From Anaerolineae bacterium (GTDB lineage: Bacteria; Chloroflexota; Anaerolineae; 4572-78; J111), in assembly GCA_022071955.1 (NCBI GenBank), contig JAJVIM010000021.1, positions 64,091 to 128,090 on the forward strand: DNA of 64,000 nucleotides, read 5' to 3'. Shown in pieces: positions 49,921 to 58,580 of this stretch. The position numbers and the translations under genes were made by a program. The notes beneath the pieces were generated by a model. That model did not search any database and was not told where the DNA came from. It saw only the letters and a list, made by a program, of their open reading frames with translations. The number at the start of each line of letters is the position of its first letter. Position 1 is the stretch's first letter.

Positions 49921-52281
49921 ATGTCCGCCTCGTTGCCCGCTGCCGGTCAGCGTCTGTGTGTCGAAATCAAAGGTGCGGTGCAGGGCGTTGGGTTTCGCCC
50001 GTTTGTATACCGCCTGGCCACCGAACTGGCCCTGACCGGTTGGGTCATTAACAATTCAAAAGGTGTTTTTATTGAGGTTGAGGGGGATCAAGCTGCTTTA
50101 GATAGCTTTTTGGAGCGTCTGTCCAAAGAAAAACCACCCCGGGCCATTATCCACAGCCTGTCTGCCGACCAGCGGCTACCGCTTGGATACAAGCAGTTTG
50201 AAATCCGGCACAGCGAGGAGCACGGCGCTAAAACCGTGCTCGTCTTGCCCGATGTTGCGACCTGCCCCGATTGTCTGGCTGAAGTGCTCACTCCATCTGA
50301 CCGCCGTGCCGGATACCCCTTTACCAATTGTACCAACTGTGGCCCGCGTTTCAGTATTATTCAGGCGCTCCCCTACGACCGCCCCAACACCACCATGCAC
50401 CACTTTAAAATGTGCCCGGCGTGCCAGGCCGAGTACACCAACCCGCTTGATCGCCGCTTTCACGCCCAGCCCAACGCCTGCCCCGTCTGCGGGCCGCAGT
50501 TGGAATTTGTTCGGAGAGACGCCCCCCAGTCCCCCCGGCCTGCGGCGCTGGCCGACGCCGCAGCGGCGCTGAGCGCCGGCCTCATCGTCGCTGTGAAAGG
50601 ATTGGGCGGCTTCCATTTAATGGTCGATGCGGTCAACGCCGAAGCCGTGGCCCGCCTGCGCCAGCGCAAACACCGCACCGACAAACCGCTGGCCCTGATG
50701 GCCCCCACCATCGAACAGGCCCGCGCGCTGGTAGAAATTTCGCCGCAGGCCGAAACGCTGCTCACTTCCGCCGAAGCGCCCATTGTGCTGTTGCCGCGCC
50801 GGCCCAACGCGCCGATCGCTGCCGGCATCGCGCCCGGCAATCCCTATGTGGGGGTAATGCTGCCCTACACCCCGCTGCACCACCTGCTGCTGGCCCGGTT
50901 TGGCCGGCCGGTGGTGGCAACCAGCGGCAACCTGTCAGACGAACCCATTTGCATTGATAACGATGAAGCCCGCCAGCGGCTCGGCCACATTGCCGATGCC
51001 TTTATGCTGCACAACCGCCCCATTCAGCGCCACGTAGACGACAGCGTGGCCTGGCTGCTCGAGGGCGAGACCCGCCTGTTGCGCCGGGCGCGTGGTTTTG
51101 CCCCGTTGCCGGTTTTGCTGCGCGATGACTTACCCTCGATTCTGGCGGTGGGCGCGCACCTCAAAAATACCGTCGCCCTCAGCGTGAAAAATCAGGTGTT
51201 TATCAGCCAGCACATTGGCGATTTGGAAACCGCCGAGTCGATGCACGCCTTTGAGCGGGTCATCGCCGATTTTCTGCGCCTGTACGAAGCCGAACCCGTG
51301 GCCATCGCCCACGATCTGCACCCGGAGTATCTCTCCACAAAATGGACGCAGGAACAATTATCAATTGCCAATGATCAATTACCAATGGCTGATGACTCAA
51401 CCCAATCGAAAATCGTAAATCAAAAATCAAAAATCGCGGTTCAGCATCACCACGCTCACCTGGCTGCGTGTTTGGCTGAAAACGGCGAAACCGGCCCCGC
51501 GCTGGGCATTATTTGGGATGGCACCGGCTTTGGCGCGGACGGCGCTATTTGGGGCGGCGAATTTTTGTGGGGCAATGCCGCCGATTTTGAGCGGGTGGCG
51601 CACCTGCGGCCGTTCCGTCTGCCCGGCGGTGACGCCGCGGTGAAAGAGCCGCGCCGGGTGGCGCTGGCCCTGCTATGGGAGATGTTTGGCCAGGCCGCGC
51701 TGAAGCGCGACGACCTGCCGCCCATCGCCGCCCTCGCCGCCGCCGAGCGCCGTTTGCTGGGGCAAATGCTGGCCAAAGGCATCAACGCGCCGGTCACCAC
51801 CAGCGCCGGCCGCCTGTTTGATGGCGTAGCCGCGCTCATCGGCCTGCACCAGCGGGTTAATTTTGAAGGCCAGGCGGCAATGGCTCTGGAATTTGCCGCC
51901 GACCCCGCCGAATCCGGCGCGTACCCGCTGCCGGTTAATTCGCAATTCGCAATTCGCAATTCGCAATTTGTACTTGACTGGCAGCCGTTGCTCGAAGCGA
52001 TTCTGGCTGATGTGCGGCGCGGCGTCTCCCCGGCCGTCATTTCGGCCCGGTTTCACAACGCGTTGGTTGAATCGATGGTAGCGGTGGCCCGGCAGGTGGG
52101 GCAGGAGACCGTCGCCCTCAGCGGCGGTTGTTTCCAAAACCGGCTGCTCACCGAGCGGGCGGCGCTGGCGCTGCGGCAGGCCGGCTTTAAAGTGCTGCTG
52201 CACAAACACGTGCCGCCCAACGATGGCGGCATCAGCCTGGGGCAAATCGCCGTGGCGGCAGCGCGGTTAGCCGGAAAATGA
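49921..52281 (+). CDS. hypF: Carbamoyltransferase HypF with two repeat-derived insertions
   Basis: HypF makes a carbamoyl group for the CN ligands of the hydrogenase active site. Domains in order: acylphosphatase (KGAVQGVGFRPFVYRLA, residues 10-95), two zinc fingers (CPDCLAEV/CTNCGP and CPACQAEY/CPVCGP, about 110-190), a YrdC-like domain (about 210-390) and a Kae1-like domain (VQHHHAHLAACLAENG, GLIWDGTGFGADGAIWGGE-type, ALSGGCFQNRLLTERA). Two in-frame repeat stretches are unusual. One is at 51354-51436, between YLSTKW and VQHHHAH. The other is at 51935-51970 (VNSQFAIRNSQFVL). Both are built from the same AATTCGC/AAATCAAA units seen in intergenic repeats. The start is ATG 49921, or possibly GTG 49918. 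Confidence 0.94.
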   Translation: MSASLPAAGQRLCVEIKGAVQGVGFRPFVYRLATELALTGWVINNSKGVFIEVEGDQAALDSFLERLSKEKPPRAIIHSLSADQRLPLGYKQFEIRHSEEHGAKTVLVLPDVATCPDCLAEVLTPSDRRAGYPFTNCTNCGPRFSIIQALPYDRPNTTMHHFKMCPACQAEYTNPLDRRFHAQPNACPVCGPQLEFVRRDAPQSPRPAALADAAAALSAGLIVAVKGLGGFHLMVDAVNAEAVARLRQRKHRTDKPLALMAPTIEQARALVEISPQAETLLTSAEAPIVLLPRRPNAPIAAGIAPGNPYVGVMLPYTPLHHLLLARFGRPVVATSGNLSDEPICIDNDEARQRLGHIADAFMLHNRPIQRHVDDSVAWLLEGETRLLRRARGFAPLPVLLRDDLPSILAVGAHLKNTVALSVKNQVFISQHIGDLETAESMHAFERVIADFLRLYEAEPVAIAHDLHPEYLSTKWTQEQLSIANDQLPMADDSTQSKIVNQKSKIAVQHHHAHLAACLAENGETGPALGIIWDGTGFGADGAIWGGEFLWGNAADFERVAHLRPFRLPGGDAAVKEPRRVALALLWEMFGQAALKRDDLPPIAALAAAERRLLGQMLAKGINAPVTTSAGRLFDGVAALIGLHQRVNFEGQAAMALEFAADPAESGAYPLPVNSQFAIRNSQFVLDWQPLLEAILADVRRGVSPAVISARFHNALVESMVAVARQVGQETVALSGGCFQNRLLTERAALALRQAGFKVLLHKHVPPNDGGISLGQIAVAAARLAGK
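51354..51436 (+). repeat. Repeat-derived in-frame insertion 1 in hypF
   Basis: Sequences such as CAATTATCAATTGCCAATG and AATCGTAAATCAAAAATC match the extragenic repeat families at 4188-4230. They encode a polar Gln/Ser/Asn/Lys-rich peptide that has no counterpart in other HypF proteins. It falls in a surface loop before the Kae1-like HHH motif. Confidence 0.75.
51937..51964 (+). repeat. Repeat-derived in-frame insertion 2 in hypF: four AATTCGC units
   Basis: Four exact tandem copies of AATTCGC, continued by AATTTG, encode NSQFAIRNSQF. The unit length of 7 is not a multiple of three, so the reading frame survives only because the whole insertion is in frame. Confidence 0.85.
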
Positions 52282-52357
52282 CGGAACACGCAATACGTGT
52301 TGCGTGTGTATGTATCCAAGCATAATTGTAACCATTTGACTTTCAAAGGAACCCACC

Positions 52358-53275
52358 ATGCAACTCGACCAGATCAGGAATATTCTCATCATCGGCGCGG
52401 GGACAATGGGCCAGCAAATTGGCCTGCAATGCGCCGTGTACGGCTACAACGTCACTCTGTTTGATGTGAAGCCGGAGGCATTAGAACCGGCGCAGGCTCA
52501 GATAAAAAATTATGCCGACCAGCTTGTTGCTGCCGGCAGGCTGAGCCAACTGGCCGCCATTGACGTGCTGGCCCGCATTCGCACTGGCAGCGACCCGGCC
52601 GCGGCCGCAGCCAATGCCGACCTGGTCAGCGAGTCGGTGCCGGAGGACCCGGAGCTTAAAGGCCGGGTATTTGCCCAGTTTCACGCCCTGTGCCCGCCGC
52701 ACACCATTTTCACCTCCAACACCTCGTCGCTCATCCCCAGCATGTTTGCCGCCGCCACCGGCCGGCCGGCACAGTTTGCGGCGCTGCACTTTCACCAAAC
52801 AGTCTGGGATTCGCCGGTAGCCGACGTAATGCCGCATCCCGGCACCGCGCCGGAGGTGGTGGAACTGCTCGTTGGCTTTGCCGGCAGCATTGGCCAGATT
52901 CCCATCGTGCTAAACAAAGAAAACCACGGCTACGTGTTCAATACCATGCTCAACGCGCTTAACGGGGCGGCGCTCACGCTGGCCTCCAAAGGCGTCACCT
53001 CCATTGAAAATATTGACCGGGCCTGGATGGCCGTGATGAAAACGGGCATCGGGCCGATGGGCATTTTGGATGTGGTTGGGCTGGACACGGCCTGGCACAT
53101 TACCGAATATTGGGCCAAAACCCTGCAAGAGCCGCAACTACGGGCCAACGCCGAATTTTTAAAGGACTATGTTGACCGGGGCCAGCTCGGCGTAAAAAGC
53201 GGGCAGGGGTTTTACAGCTATCCCAACCCGGCCTATGCGCAGCCCAATTTTTTGACCGCTGATAAGACCAAGTAG
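52358..53275 (+). CDS. 3-hydroxyacyl-CoA dehydrogenase family protein
   Basis: A 305-aa NAD-dependent dehydrogenase of the 3-hydroxybutyryl-CoA dehydrogenase type. The Rossmann motif is LIIGAGTMGQQIGLQCAVYGYNVTLFD. Catalytic-region blocks follow: DLVSESVPEDPELKGRVF, FTSNTSSLIPSMFAAATG, ALHFHQTVWDSPVADVMPHPGT (catalytic His), and the C-terminal domain with MGILDVVGLDTAWHITEYWAK and GVKSGQGFYSYPNPAY. It is a normal-looking enzyme, but it lies between hypF and hypC, in the middle of hydrogenase maturation genes, where no relation is obvious. Confidence 0.92.
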   Translation: MQLDQIRNILIIGAGTMGQQIGLQCAVYGYNVTLFDVKPEALEPAQAQIKNYADQLVAAGRLSQLAAIDVLARIRTGSDPAAAAANADLVSESVPEDPELKGRVFAQFHALCPPHTIFTSNTSSLIPSMFAAATGRPAQFAALHFHQTVWDSPVADVMPHPGTAPEVVELLVGFAGSIGQIPIVLNKENHGYVFNTMLNALNGAALTLASKGVTSIENIDRAWMAVMKTGIGPMGILDVVGLDTAWHITEYWAKTLQEPQLRANAEFLKDYVDRGQLGVKSGQGFYSYPNPAYAQPNFLTADKTK

Positions 53276-53276
53276 C

Positions 53277-53304
53277 TTTGCTAATGAGGTTTTTTGCTTA
53301 TAAT
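53277..53304 (+). promoter_or_regulatory. Probable promoter of hypC
   Basis: TTTGCT (53277-53282) and TATAAT (53299-53304) are 16 bases apart, about 37 bases before hypC. The -35 match is poor, so the call rests mainly on the -10. Confidence 0.4.
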
Positions 53305-53341
53305 AAATTCTTATGAATTCAATACGTGATGGAGACAAACA

Positions 53342-53599
53342 ATGTGTTTAGGCGTACCGGGTAAGATTGTCGAAATTCAGGAAAATCCGCTGGGCATGAC
53401 AATGGGTAAGGTCAACTTTTCTGGCATTACCAAAGAAGTGTGCCTGGCCTATGTGCCAGAAGCTCAGGTTGGCGATTACGTGGTGGTCCACGTGGGCTTT
53501 GCCATCAGCATCATCGATGAAAAAGAGGCGATGGAAGTGTTTGACTATCTCAAACAGATGGACGAACTGGCCGAATTGGATATTCCTCAGCCGGAGTAA
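53342..53599 (+). CDS. hypC: Hydrogenase assembly chaperone HypC
   Basis: An 85-aa HypC/HupF protein. The functional Cys is residue 2 in MCLGVPGKIVEIQ. The C-terminal helix follows GDYVVVHVGFAISIIDEKEAMEVFDYLKQM. It escorts the Fe(CN)2CO precursor with HypD. ATGGAGACAAAC lies upstream of the start. Confidence 0.95.
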   Translation: MCLGVPGKIVEIQENPLGMTMGKVNFSGITKEVCLAYVPEAQVGDYVVVHVGFAISIIDEKEAMEVFDYLKQMDELAELDIPQPE

Positions 53600-53607
53600 C
53601 CCGCTTG

Positions 53608-53672
53608 CGGGTGGTATTCATTGTTGGTCTGGCCCATAACAGGTGCCAACAAGCAAATGATGAATACCCACT
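53608..53672. repeat. Imperfect inverted repeat between hypC and hypD
   Basis: GGTATTCAT with TGTTGG on the left faces CCAACA and ATGAATACC on the right, giving a cruciform-type structure. A GTGACGAGTGACGAATGACA repeat follows. The 129-bp gap holds no gene. Confidence 0.55.
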
Positions 53673-53728
53673 GAAAAGTGACGAGTGACGAATGACAAGG
53701 GATAAATTATAAAGGACAGGTAACGCGT

Positions 53729-54835
53729 ATGAAATATGTTGACGAATACCGCAACGAGGCCGACGCCCGCAAGTTTGTGGAGCGGCTGCATAAAATCACC
53801 ACTCGCCCCTGGACGCTGATGGAAATCTGCGGCGGCCAAACCCACACCATCATCAAATTTGGCATTGATGAACTGCTGCCCAAAGAGATCACGCTGGTGC
53901 ATGGCCCCGGCTGCCCGGTCTGTGTGACCCCACTGGAGTTGATTGACAAAGCGCTGGCCGTGGCCCGCCGCCCGGAAGTCATCTTTACCAGTTTTGGCGA
54001 TATGCTGCGGGTACCGGGTTCCCAAACCGATCTGCTCAGCGTCAAGGCGCAGGGCGGCGACGTGCGCATGGTCTATTCGCCGCTGGATGCGGTTAAACTG
54101 GCCCAAAAAAACCCGGACCGCGAGGTCGTGTTTTTTGCCGTAGGGTTTGAAACCACCGCCCCGGCCAATGCGATGGCTGTATTTCAGGCCAGGCAACTGG
54201 GGCTGACCAACTTTTCAATTTTGTGCTCGCACGTGCTGGTGCCGCCGGCCATGGAAGCAATTCTTGGCTCGCCGCACAATCTGGTGCAGGGTTTTCTGGC
54301 CGCCGGCCACGTGTGCGCGGTGATGGGCTACTGGGAATACCCGCCGTTGGCCCAAAAATACAACGTGCCGATAGTCGTCACCGGCTTTGAGCCGCTGGAT
54401 TTGCTGCACGGCATTTACATGGCGGTGAAGCAATTGGAAGAAGACCGGGCCGAAGTGGAAAATCAATACGTGCGCGCGGTTACGTATGACGGGCTGAAAC
54501 CGGCGCAAAAGCTGCTCAAACAGGTGTTTGAACCCACCGACCGCCAGTGGCGCGGCATCGGCCTGATTCCGCAAAGCGGCTACAAACTGGCCGCTGAGTT
54601 TGCCGCCTTTGACGCCGAACTGAAATTTGACGTGACCGGCATCACCGCCGAAGAATCAAAAGTGTGCATTGCCGGTGAAATTATGCAGGGCCTCAAAAAA
54701 CCGCACCATTGCCCGGCCTTTGGCAAAGAATGCACGCCAGAAAAACCCATCGGCGCGCCGATGGTTTCCTCCGAGGGAGCTTGCGCCGCCTACTACCATT
54801 TTGGCCGCGCCCCGATTGAATTAGTGACAACATAA
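53729..54835 (+). CDS. hypD: Hydrogenase formation protein HypD
   Basis: A 368-aa Fe-S scaffold protein for the Fe(CN)2CO group. Conserved blocks are MEICGGQTHTIIKFGIDELLP, HGPGCPVCVTPLE and EVVFFAVGFETTAPANA. The C-terminal Cys cluster is EIMQGLKKPHHCPAFGKECTPEKPIGAPMVSSEGACAAYYHF. It is full length. An AAAGGACAGG site lies before the start. Confidence 0.96.
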   Translation: MKYVDEYRNEADARKFVERLHKITTRPWTLMEICGGQTHTIIKFGIDELLPKEITLVHGPGCPVCVTPLELIDKALAVARRPEVIFTSFGDMLRVPGSQTDLLSVKAQGGDVRMVYSPLDAVKLAQKNPDREVVFFAVGFETTAPANAMAVFQARQLGLTNFSILCSHVLVPPAMEAILGSPHNLVQGFLAAGHVCAVMGYWEYPPLAQKYNVPIVVTGFEPLDLLHGIYMAVKQLEEDRAEVENQYVRAVTYDGLKPAQKLLKQVFEPTDRQWRGIGLIPQSGYKLAAEFAAFDAELKFDVTGITAEESKVCIAGEIMQGLKKPHHCPAFGKECTPEKPIGAPMVSSEGACAAYYHFGRAPIELVTT

Positions 54836-54862
54836 TTGTTCCCGCCCCCGCAAAACCAAAAC

Positions 54863-54903
54863 GGCGCGACCGGCCCGGCGCAATACGCCGGGCCGGTCGC
54901 GCC
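54863..54903 (+). terminator. Strong hairpin between hypD and hypE
   Basis: A perfect 18-bp stem (GGCGCGACCGGCCCGGCG and its complement) has a CAATA loop and is followed by AATCTTT. A second hairpin, CCTTCCCCC/GGGGGAAGG with a TGACA loop, follows at 54917-54939. These lie between two genes that normally need co-expression, so read-through or an internal promoter for hypE is implied. Confidence 0.75.
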
Positions 54904-54987
54904 AATCTTTCTGCCTCCTTCCCCCTGACAGGGGGAAGGGGGTTGGGGGGATAGGGGTTAATCCTTTGAATACGAAAGTGATGAATT

Positions 54988-56097
54988 ATGCCGAATCATC
55001 AACGCCAGCATCAAAACGACAAAGACCAACCAATAATTCACAATTCACAATTACTCTTTGGAGCCACCTGCCCCATCCCCATCGATGAATACCCCACCGT
55101 GGTGATGGCGCACGGCGGCGGCGGGCGGCTCAGCCAAATGCTCATCGACAAAATGTTTGTGCCGGTCTTTGCCAACCCCGCCCTGCAAAGCCTGGGCGAT
55201 GGCGCGGTGCTGGAAGCTAACGGCTCCCGGCTGGCCTTCTCCACCGATTCGTATGTAATCAGCCCGGCCTTTTTCCCCGGCGGCAACATTGGCTCGCTGG
55301 CGGTGCATGGCACGGTCAACGATCTGGCCATGTGCGGCGCGCGGCCGCTGGCGCTGTCGGCGGGGCTGATTTTGGAAGAGGGTTTCCCGATGGACAACCT
55401 GTGGCACGTGGTGCAGAGCATGCAGGCTGCGGCCCAGGCTGTGAGCGTGTCTATTGTCACCGGCGATACCAAAGTGGTTGACCGTGGCAAGGGCGATGGC
55501 ATTTACATCAACACCGCCGGCATCGGGCTGGTCCCGGCCGGGGTGCAGGTGTCGCCGCAAAACGCCAAACCGGGCGACGTGGTGCTTATCAACGGTGCGA
55601 TTGCCGTTCACGGCATCGCCATTATGTCGGTGCGGGAAGGGCTGGAGTTTGACACCACGCTGGAAAGCGACTCCGCGCCGCTGGCCGACATGGCCGCGAG
55701 CGTGCTGGCCGCCGGCGGTGAGGCCGTCCACGCCATGCGCGACCCCACCCGCGGCGGGCTGGCCAGCGCCCTCAATGAAATTGCGGCGCAATCGCGGGTG
55801 GGCATCAAGCTGCAAGAGGCCAGTATCCCCATTGGCGATGAAGTGCGCGGCGCCTGCGAAATTTTGGGTTTTGACCCGCTCTACGTGGCCAACGAGGGCA
55901 AAATGCTGGCGATTGTAGCCCGTGACCGGGCCGAGGCCGTGCTGGCCGCGATGAAAGCGCACCCGCTCGGCGCGGACGCGGCCATTATTGGTGAAGTAAC
56001 CGACGAGCCGCCGGGCAAAGTGCTGCTGCGCAGCCGCATCGGCGGGATGCGGGTAGTGGATATGCTCAGTGGTGAGCAACTACCGCGAATTTGTTAA
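54988..56097 (+). CDS. hypE: Carbamoyl dehydratase HypE with repeat-derived N-terminus
   Basis: A 369-aa protein that dehydrates a thiocarboxamide on its C-terminal Cys to form cyanide ligand. The C-terminus is EQLPRIC with Cys as the last residue, as required. The ATP-binding block VVMAHGGGGRLSQML and the FSTDSYVISPAFFPGGNIGSLAVHGTVNDLAMCGARP region are standard. The first 23 residues are polar (MPNHQRQHQNDKDQPIIHN). Part is encoded by two AATTCAC units (55035-55048), related to the extragenic repeats. No good ribosome binding site is seen. The stop overlaps the convergent aminopeptidase gene by three bases. Confidence 0.93.
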   Translation: MPNHQRQHQNDKDQPIIHNSQLLFGATCPIPIDEYPTVVMAHGGGGRLSQMLIDKMFVPVFANPALQSLGDGAVLEANGSRLAFSTDSYVISPAFFPGGNIGSLAVHGTVNDLAMCGARPLALSAGLILEEGFPMDNLWHVVQSMQAAAQAVSVSIVTGDTKVVDRGKGDGIYINTAGIGLVPAGVQVSPQNAKPGDVVLINGAIAVHGIAIMSVREGLEFDTTLESDSAPLADMAASVLAAGGEAVHAMRDPTRGGLASALNEIAAQSRVGIKLQEASIPIGDEVRGACEILGFDPLYVANEGKMLAIVARDRAEAVLAAMKAHPLGADAAIIGEVTDEPPGKVLLRSRIGGMRVVDMLSGEQLPRIC

Positions 56098-57332
56098 TCC
56101 GCCCACTCGCCGGCGCGCATCAGCGGTTCCACCGAACCATCCGGCAGCACGCCATCGATATCCATTTGCGCCGAGCCAATCATAAAATCGACGTGGGTGA
56201 GGCTGTTGTTGCCCCCGGCGGCGGCAAACTCGTCGTCGGTCATGGCCGGGCCAGCCTGCACGCAAAAACGATAGGCCCGCCCCAGGGCCAGGTGATTGGC
56301 CGCGTTTTCATCGAACAGGGTGTTGTAAAAAAGCAGGCCAGATTGGGCAATGGGGCTGCTGTGCGGCACCAGCGCCACCTCGCCCAGCCGGGCCGCACCC
56401 TCATCGGTGTCGATGAGTTTTTTCAGCGTAGCCTCACCCCGTTTGGCCGAAACGTGCGCCACCCGGCCATTTTCAAACCGCAGCGAAATGTCATCAATTA
56501 AAACCCCGGCGTAACTGAGCGGCAGGCTGCTGCTGACCACGCCATCAACCCGGTCTTTGTGCGGCATCGAAAAAACCTCTTCGGTGGGCATGTTGGGGAT
56601 AAAGGGGACGCCGGTGAGCGTGTCTTTGGCCCCGCCGTGCCAGACGTGATTTTCCGGCAGGCCGAGGGTCAGATCGGTGCCGGGCGCGCGATAGTGGAGC
56701 GCGGTGTACTGTTTGGCGGTGAGGATATCGCGGCGGGTGGCCAGATTGGCGGTGTGCGCATGCCAGGCGGCCACGGGGTCGGGCTGGTCGGCGCGGGTGA
56801 TGCGAAAAATAGCCTCCCACAGGTTGGCCAGTTGTTGCTCCGGCGTGCCGGCGGGGAAGACTTTGGCCGCCCAGGCCGGGGCCGGGTGCGAAATGATGCT
56901 CCAATTGAGGCCGTCTTTCATCAACTGGCTGTAAAACGGCCCCAGGTGGGTGCGGTGTAATTTTTGCACCAGCGCCACCAAATCGGGGTCCTGATCTTTG
57001 AGCAGGTCGGGATCGTTGCCGACAATGGACAGCACCGCGCCGCCGGTTTGAGCAACCTCATTGAGACCGGCAGCCACCCAGGTGGGATATTCCTCAAATG
57101 AGTCGCGGGGCGCGTGCTCAAAGCGAGCCAGCGTCAGGCCGTCGTCGGTCCAGTTAACATCGACCAGCCGCGCGCCCGACTGGTAGGCTTTGGCTGCGAT
57201 GAGTCGCACCAACGGCGCGCTGTCGAGGGGAGCGCGGATGATGAAACGCTGGCCCGGTTGCAAATTCACGCCCACTTTTACGGCCAGTTCGGCCAGATTG
57301 TTGAGTTTTTGGTCAAATGAAAGTGAAGTCAT
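56094..57332 (-). CDS. M29-family aminopeptidase (AmpS/AmpT-like)
   Basis: A 412-aa metallo-aminopeptidase of family M29, for which the Thermus and Staphylococcus enzymes are known. Conserved metal-ligand and active-site blocks are GTDLTLGLPENHVWHGGAK, PNMPTEEVFSMPHKDRVDG, GEATLKKLIDTDEGAARLGEVALVPHSSPIAQSGLLFYNTLFDENAANHLALGRAYR, and LTHVDFMIGSAQMDIDGVL. It is full length. The start at 57332 follows AAAGGA. The gene ends convergently with hypE. Confidence 0.92.
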   Translation of the reverse strand: MTSLSFDQKLNNLAELAVKVGVNLQPGQRFIIRAPLDSAPLVRLIAAKAYQSGARLVDVNWTDDGLTLARFEHAPRDSFEEYPTWVAAGLNEVAQTGGAVLSIVGNDPDLLKDQDPDLVALVQKLHRTHLGPFYSQLMKDGLNWSIISHPAPAWAAKVFPAGTPEQQLANLWEAIFRITRADQPDPVAAWHAHTANLATRRDILTAKQYTALHYRAPGTDLTLGLPENHVWHGGAKDTLTGVPFIPNMPTEEVFSMPHKDRVDGVVSSSLPLSYAGVLIDDISLRFENGRVAHVSAKRGEATLKKLIDTDEGAARLGEVALVPHSSPIAQSGLLFYNTLFDENAANHLALGRAYRFCVQAGPAMTDDEFAAAGGNNSLTHVDFMIGSAQMDIDGVLPDGSVEPLMRAGEWAD

Positions 57333-57405
57333 GAGGAATCCTTTGTTGGTTATTGATTGTTTGTCATTAGTAAGTAACAAATACCTAATGCACCTTTTTT
57401 CTCCC

Positions 57406-57541
57406 TCACCCCCTGCCCCCTCTCCCGCTGGGAGAGGGGGATTTTCTTTTTGGTGCAGTTTTGGGCAGCTTTGCTGCCCAAAACTGCACCGATTCCTTAG
57501 TTCCCCCTTCCCTTTGGGAAGGGGGGTAGGGGAGATGGGTC
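57406..57541. repeat. Pyrimidine-rich repeats and hairpins
   Basis: The gap between the two reverse genes carries CTCCCTCACCCC-type tracts. It also has a perfect palindrome with half-site GGTGCAGTTTTGGGCAGC near 57454-57491, and a CCCCCTTCCC/GGGAAGGGGG hairpin near 57503-57527. The same C/G-rich hairpin type occurs at 54917. No gene is visible. GTAACAAATGACGAATGACGA lies next to the SURF1 gene. Confidence 0.65.
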
Positions 57542-57611
57542 AAAAAACAATCACAGTTTACGTCAAAACCATCGCATATTGCGCAACAAGTAACAAATGA
57601 CGAATGACGAT

Positions 57612-58349
57612 TTATTCGCTTTTCCGCGCTTCCTGCCACAGAAAACTGGCGTAAACCACCACCAGAATAAACCCAAACGAAAACCACTGGATAGCGTAAC
57701 TCAGGTGACTGCCTTCGCTCAGGTCAAAATCTTCGGCGCGGAGCGGCAGCTCATCCGGGTTGTCGCCGGGCGATTGGCGCACAAAAACCGGCAGCAACGG
57801 GTAATCGAGCTGTTGGCCAATGTGCTCGGTGTCCACCCGAAACCACTTGTCGAGCCGGGATTGGCCGGGAGCCAGGGTGGGATCGGGCATAACCAGATAG
57901 CCGCTGGGCTGCGGCTGGGTGGCGTAGGCAATGCCGGTGATGGTCACCGTGCCGGTGATGTCGTAGGCGCGGCGCGCCGCCGGCTCGGTTTGATCGAGCG
58001 GAATCCAGCCGCGGTCAATCAGTACGGCGGTGTCGCTGCCGCTGATGCGCAGCGGCGTGACCAATTCATCGCCCGGATCGCCGTTAAAGGGGCGATTCTG
58101 AATAATCACGTTTTGAGCGTTGTCAAGCGTGCCGGTCACCACCACCCGGCGGCGATGCAGCTCGGCGGGGTCAACCGGCGCGCCGGTCAGCATGGTTGGG
58201 TTGGCGTTGAGGCCGGCAACAATTTGAGCATTGAGAGCGCGGCGCTGTTCCAGCCGGCGCAACTGCCAAAAACCCAGGTTGACCAAAAAGATCACCCCGA
58301 TAATCACAATAATGTGGCCAATCCAATATTTTTTGAGGACAGCGATCAT
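57612..58349 (-). CDS. SURF1-family protein
   Basis: A 245-aa membrane protein related to SURF1, a factor that helps insert haem a into aa3-type cytochrome oxidase. The N-terminal helix (residues 9-27) leads into LGFWQLRRLEQRRALNAQI. Internal blocks include VVVTGTLDNAQNVIIQNRPFNGDPGDELVTPL and VLIDRGWIP. The C-terminal helix is SHLSYAIQWFSFGFILVVVYASFLW. No oxidase subunits are nearby. The start is ATG 58349 with CCGGAG upstream. Confidence 0.9.
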   Translation of the reverse strand: MIAVLKKYWIGHIIVIIGVIFLVNLGFWQLRRLEQRRALNAQIVAGLNANPTMLTGAPVDPAELHRRRVVVTGTLDNAQNVIIQNRPFNGDPGDELVTPLRISGSDTAVLIDRGWIPLDQTEPAARRAYDITGTVTITGIAYATQPQPSGYLVMPDPTLAPGQSRLDKWFRVDTEHIGQQLDYPLLPVFVRQSPGDNPDELPLRAEDFDLSEGSHLSYAIQWFSFGFILVVVYASFLWQEARKSE

Positions 58350-58375
58350 AGTGGGATCTCCGGTGAAAAATAAGT

Positions 58376-58460
58376 TCGGTGAGTTCGGTAAGTTGGGTGA
58401 GTGAGATGAGTCGAAACCATTTTTAACTCACCCAACCCACCAAACACATTCAACTCACCC
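58376..58460. repeat. GGTGAGTTGGGTGAGT repeat and inverted repeat
   Basis: GTTCGGTGAGTTCGG-type units lead into TTGGGTGAGT (58393-58402), which is complementary to ACTCACCCAA (58426-58435), with another ACTCACCCAA at 58451. The same unit forms the C-terminus of the aminotransferase at 3972. The 230-bp gap otherwise shows no clear feature. Confidence 0.65.
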
Positions 58461-58580
58461 AATATCTAGCGGTATCGAGCTTATCCCCCCCAATATTTAG
58501 CCCTATTTGCTTTGTTGCAACACCTTATGTATACTAATTATCAGTATCGACCCTGTTTTCAGCAAATTGATGGCGGAGCG

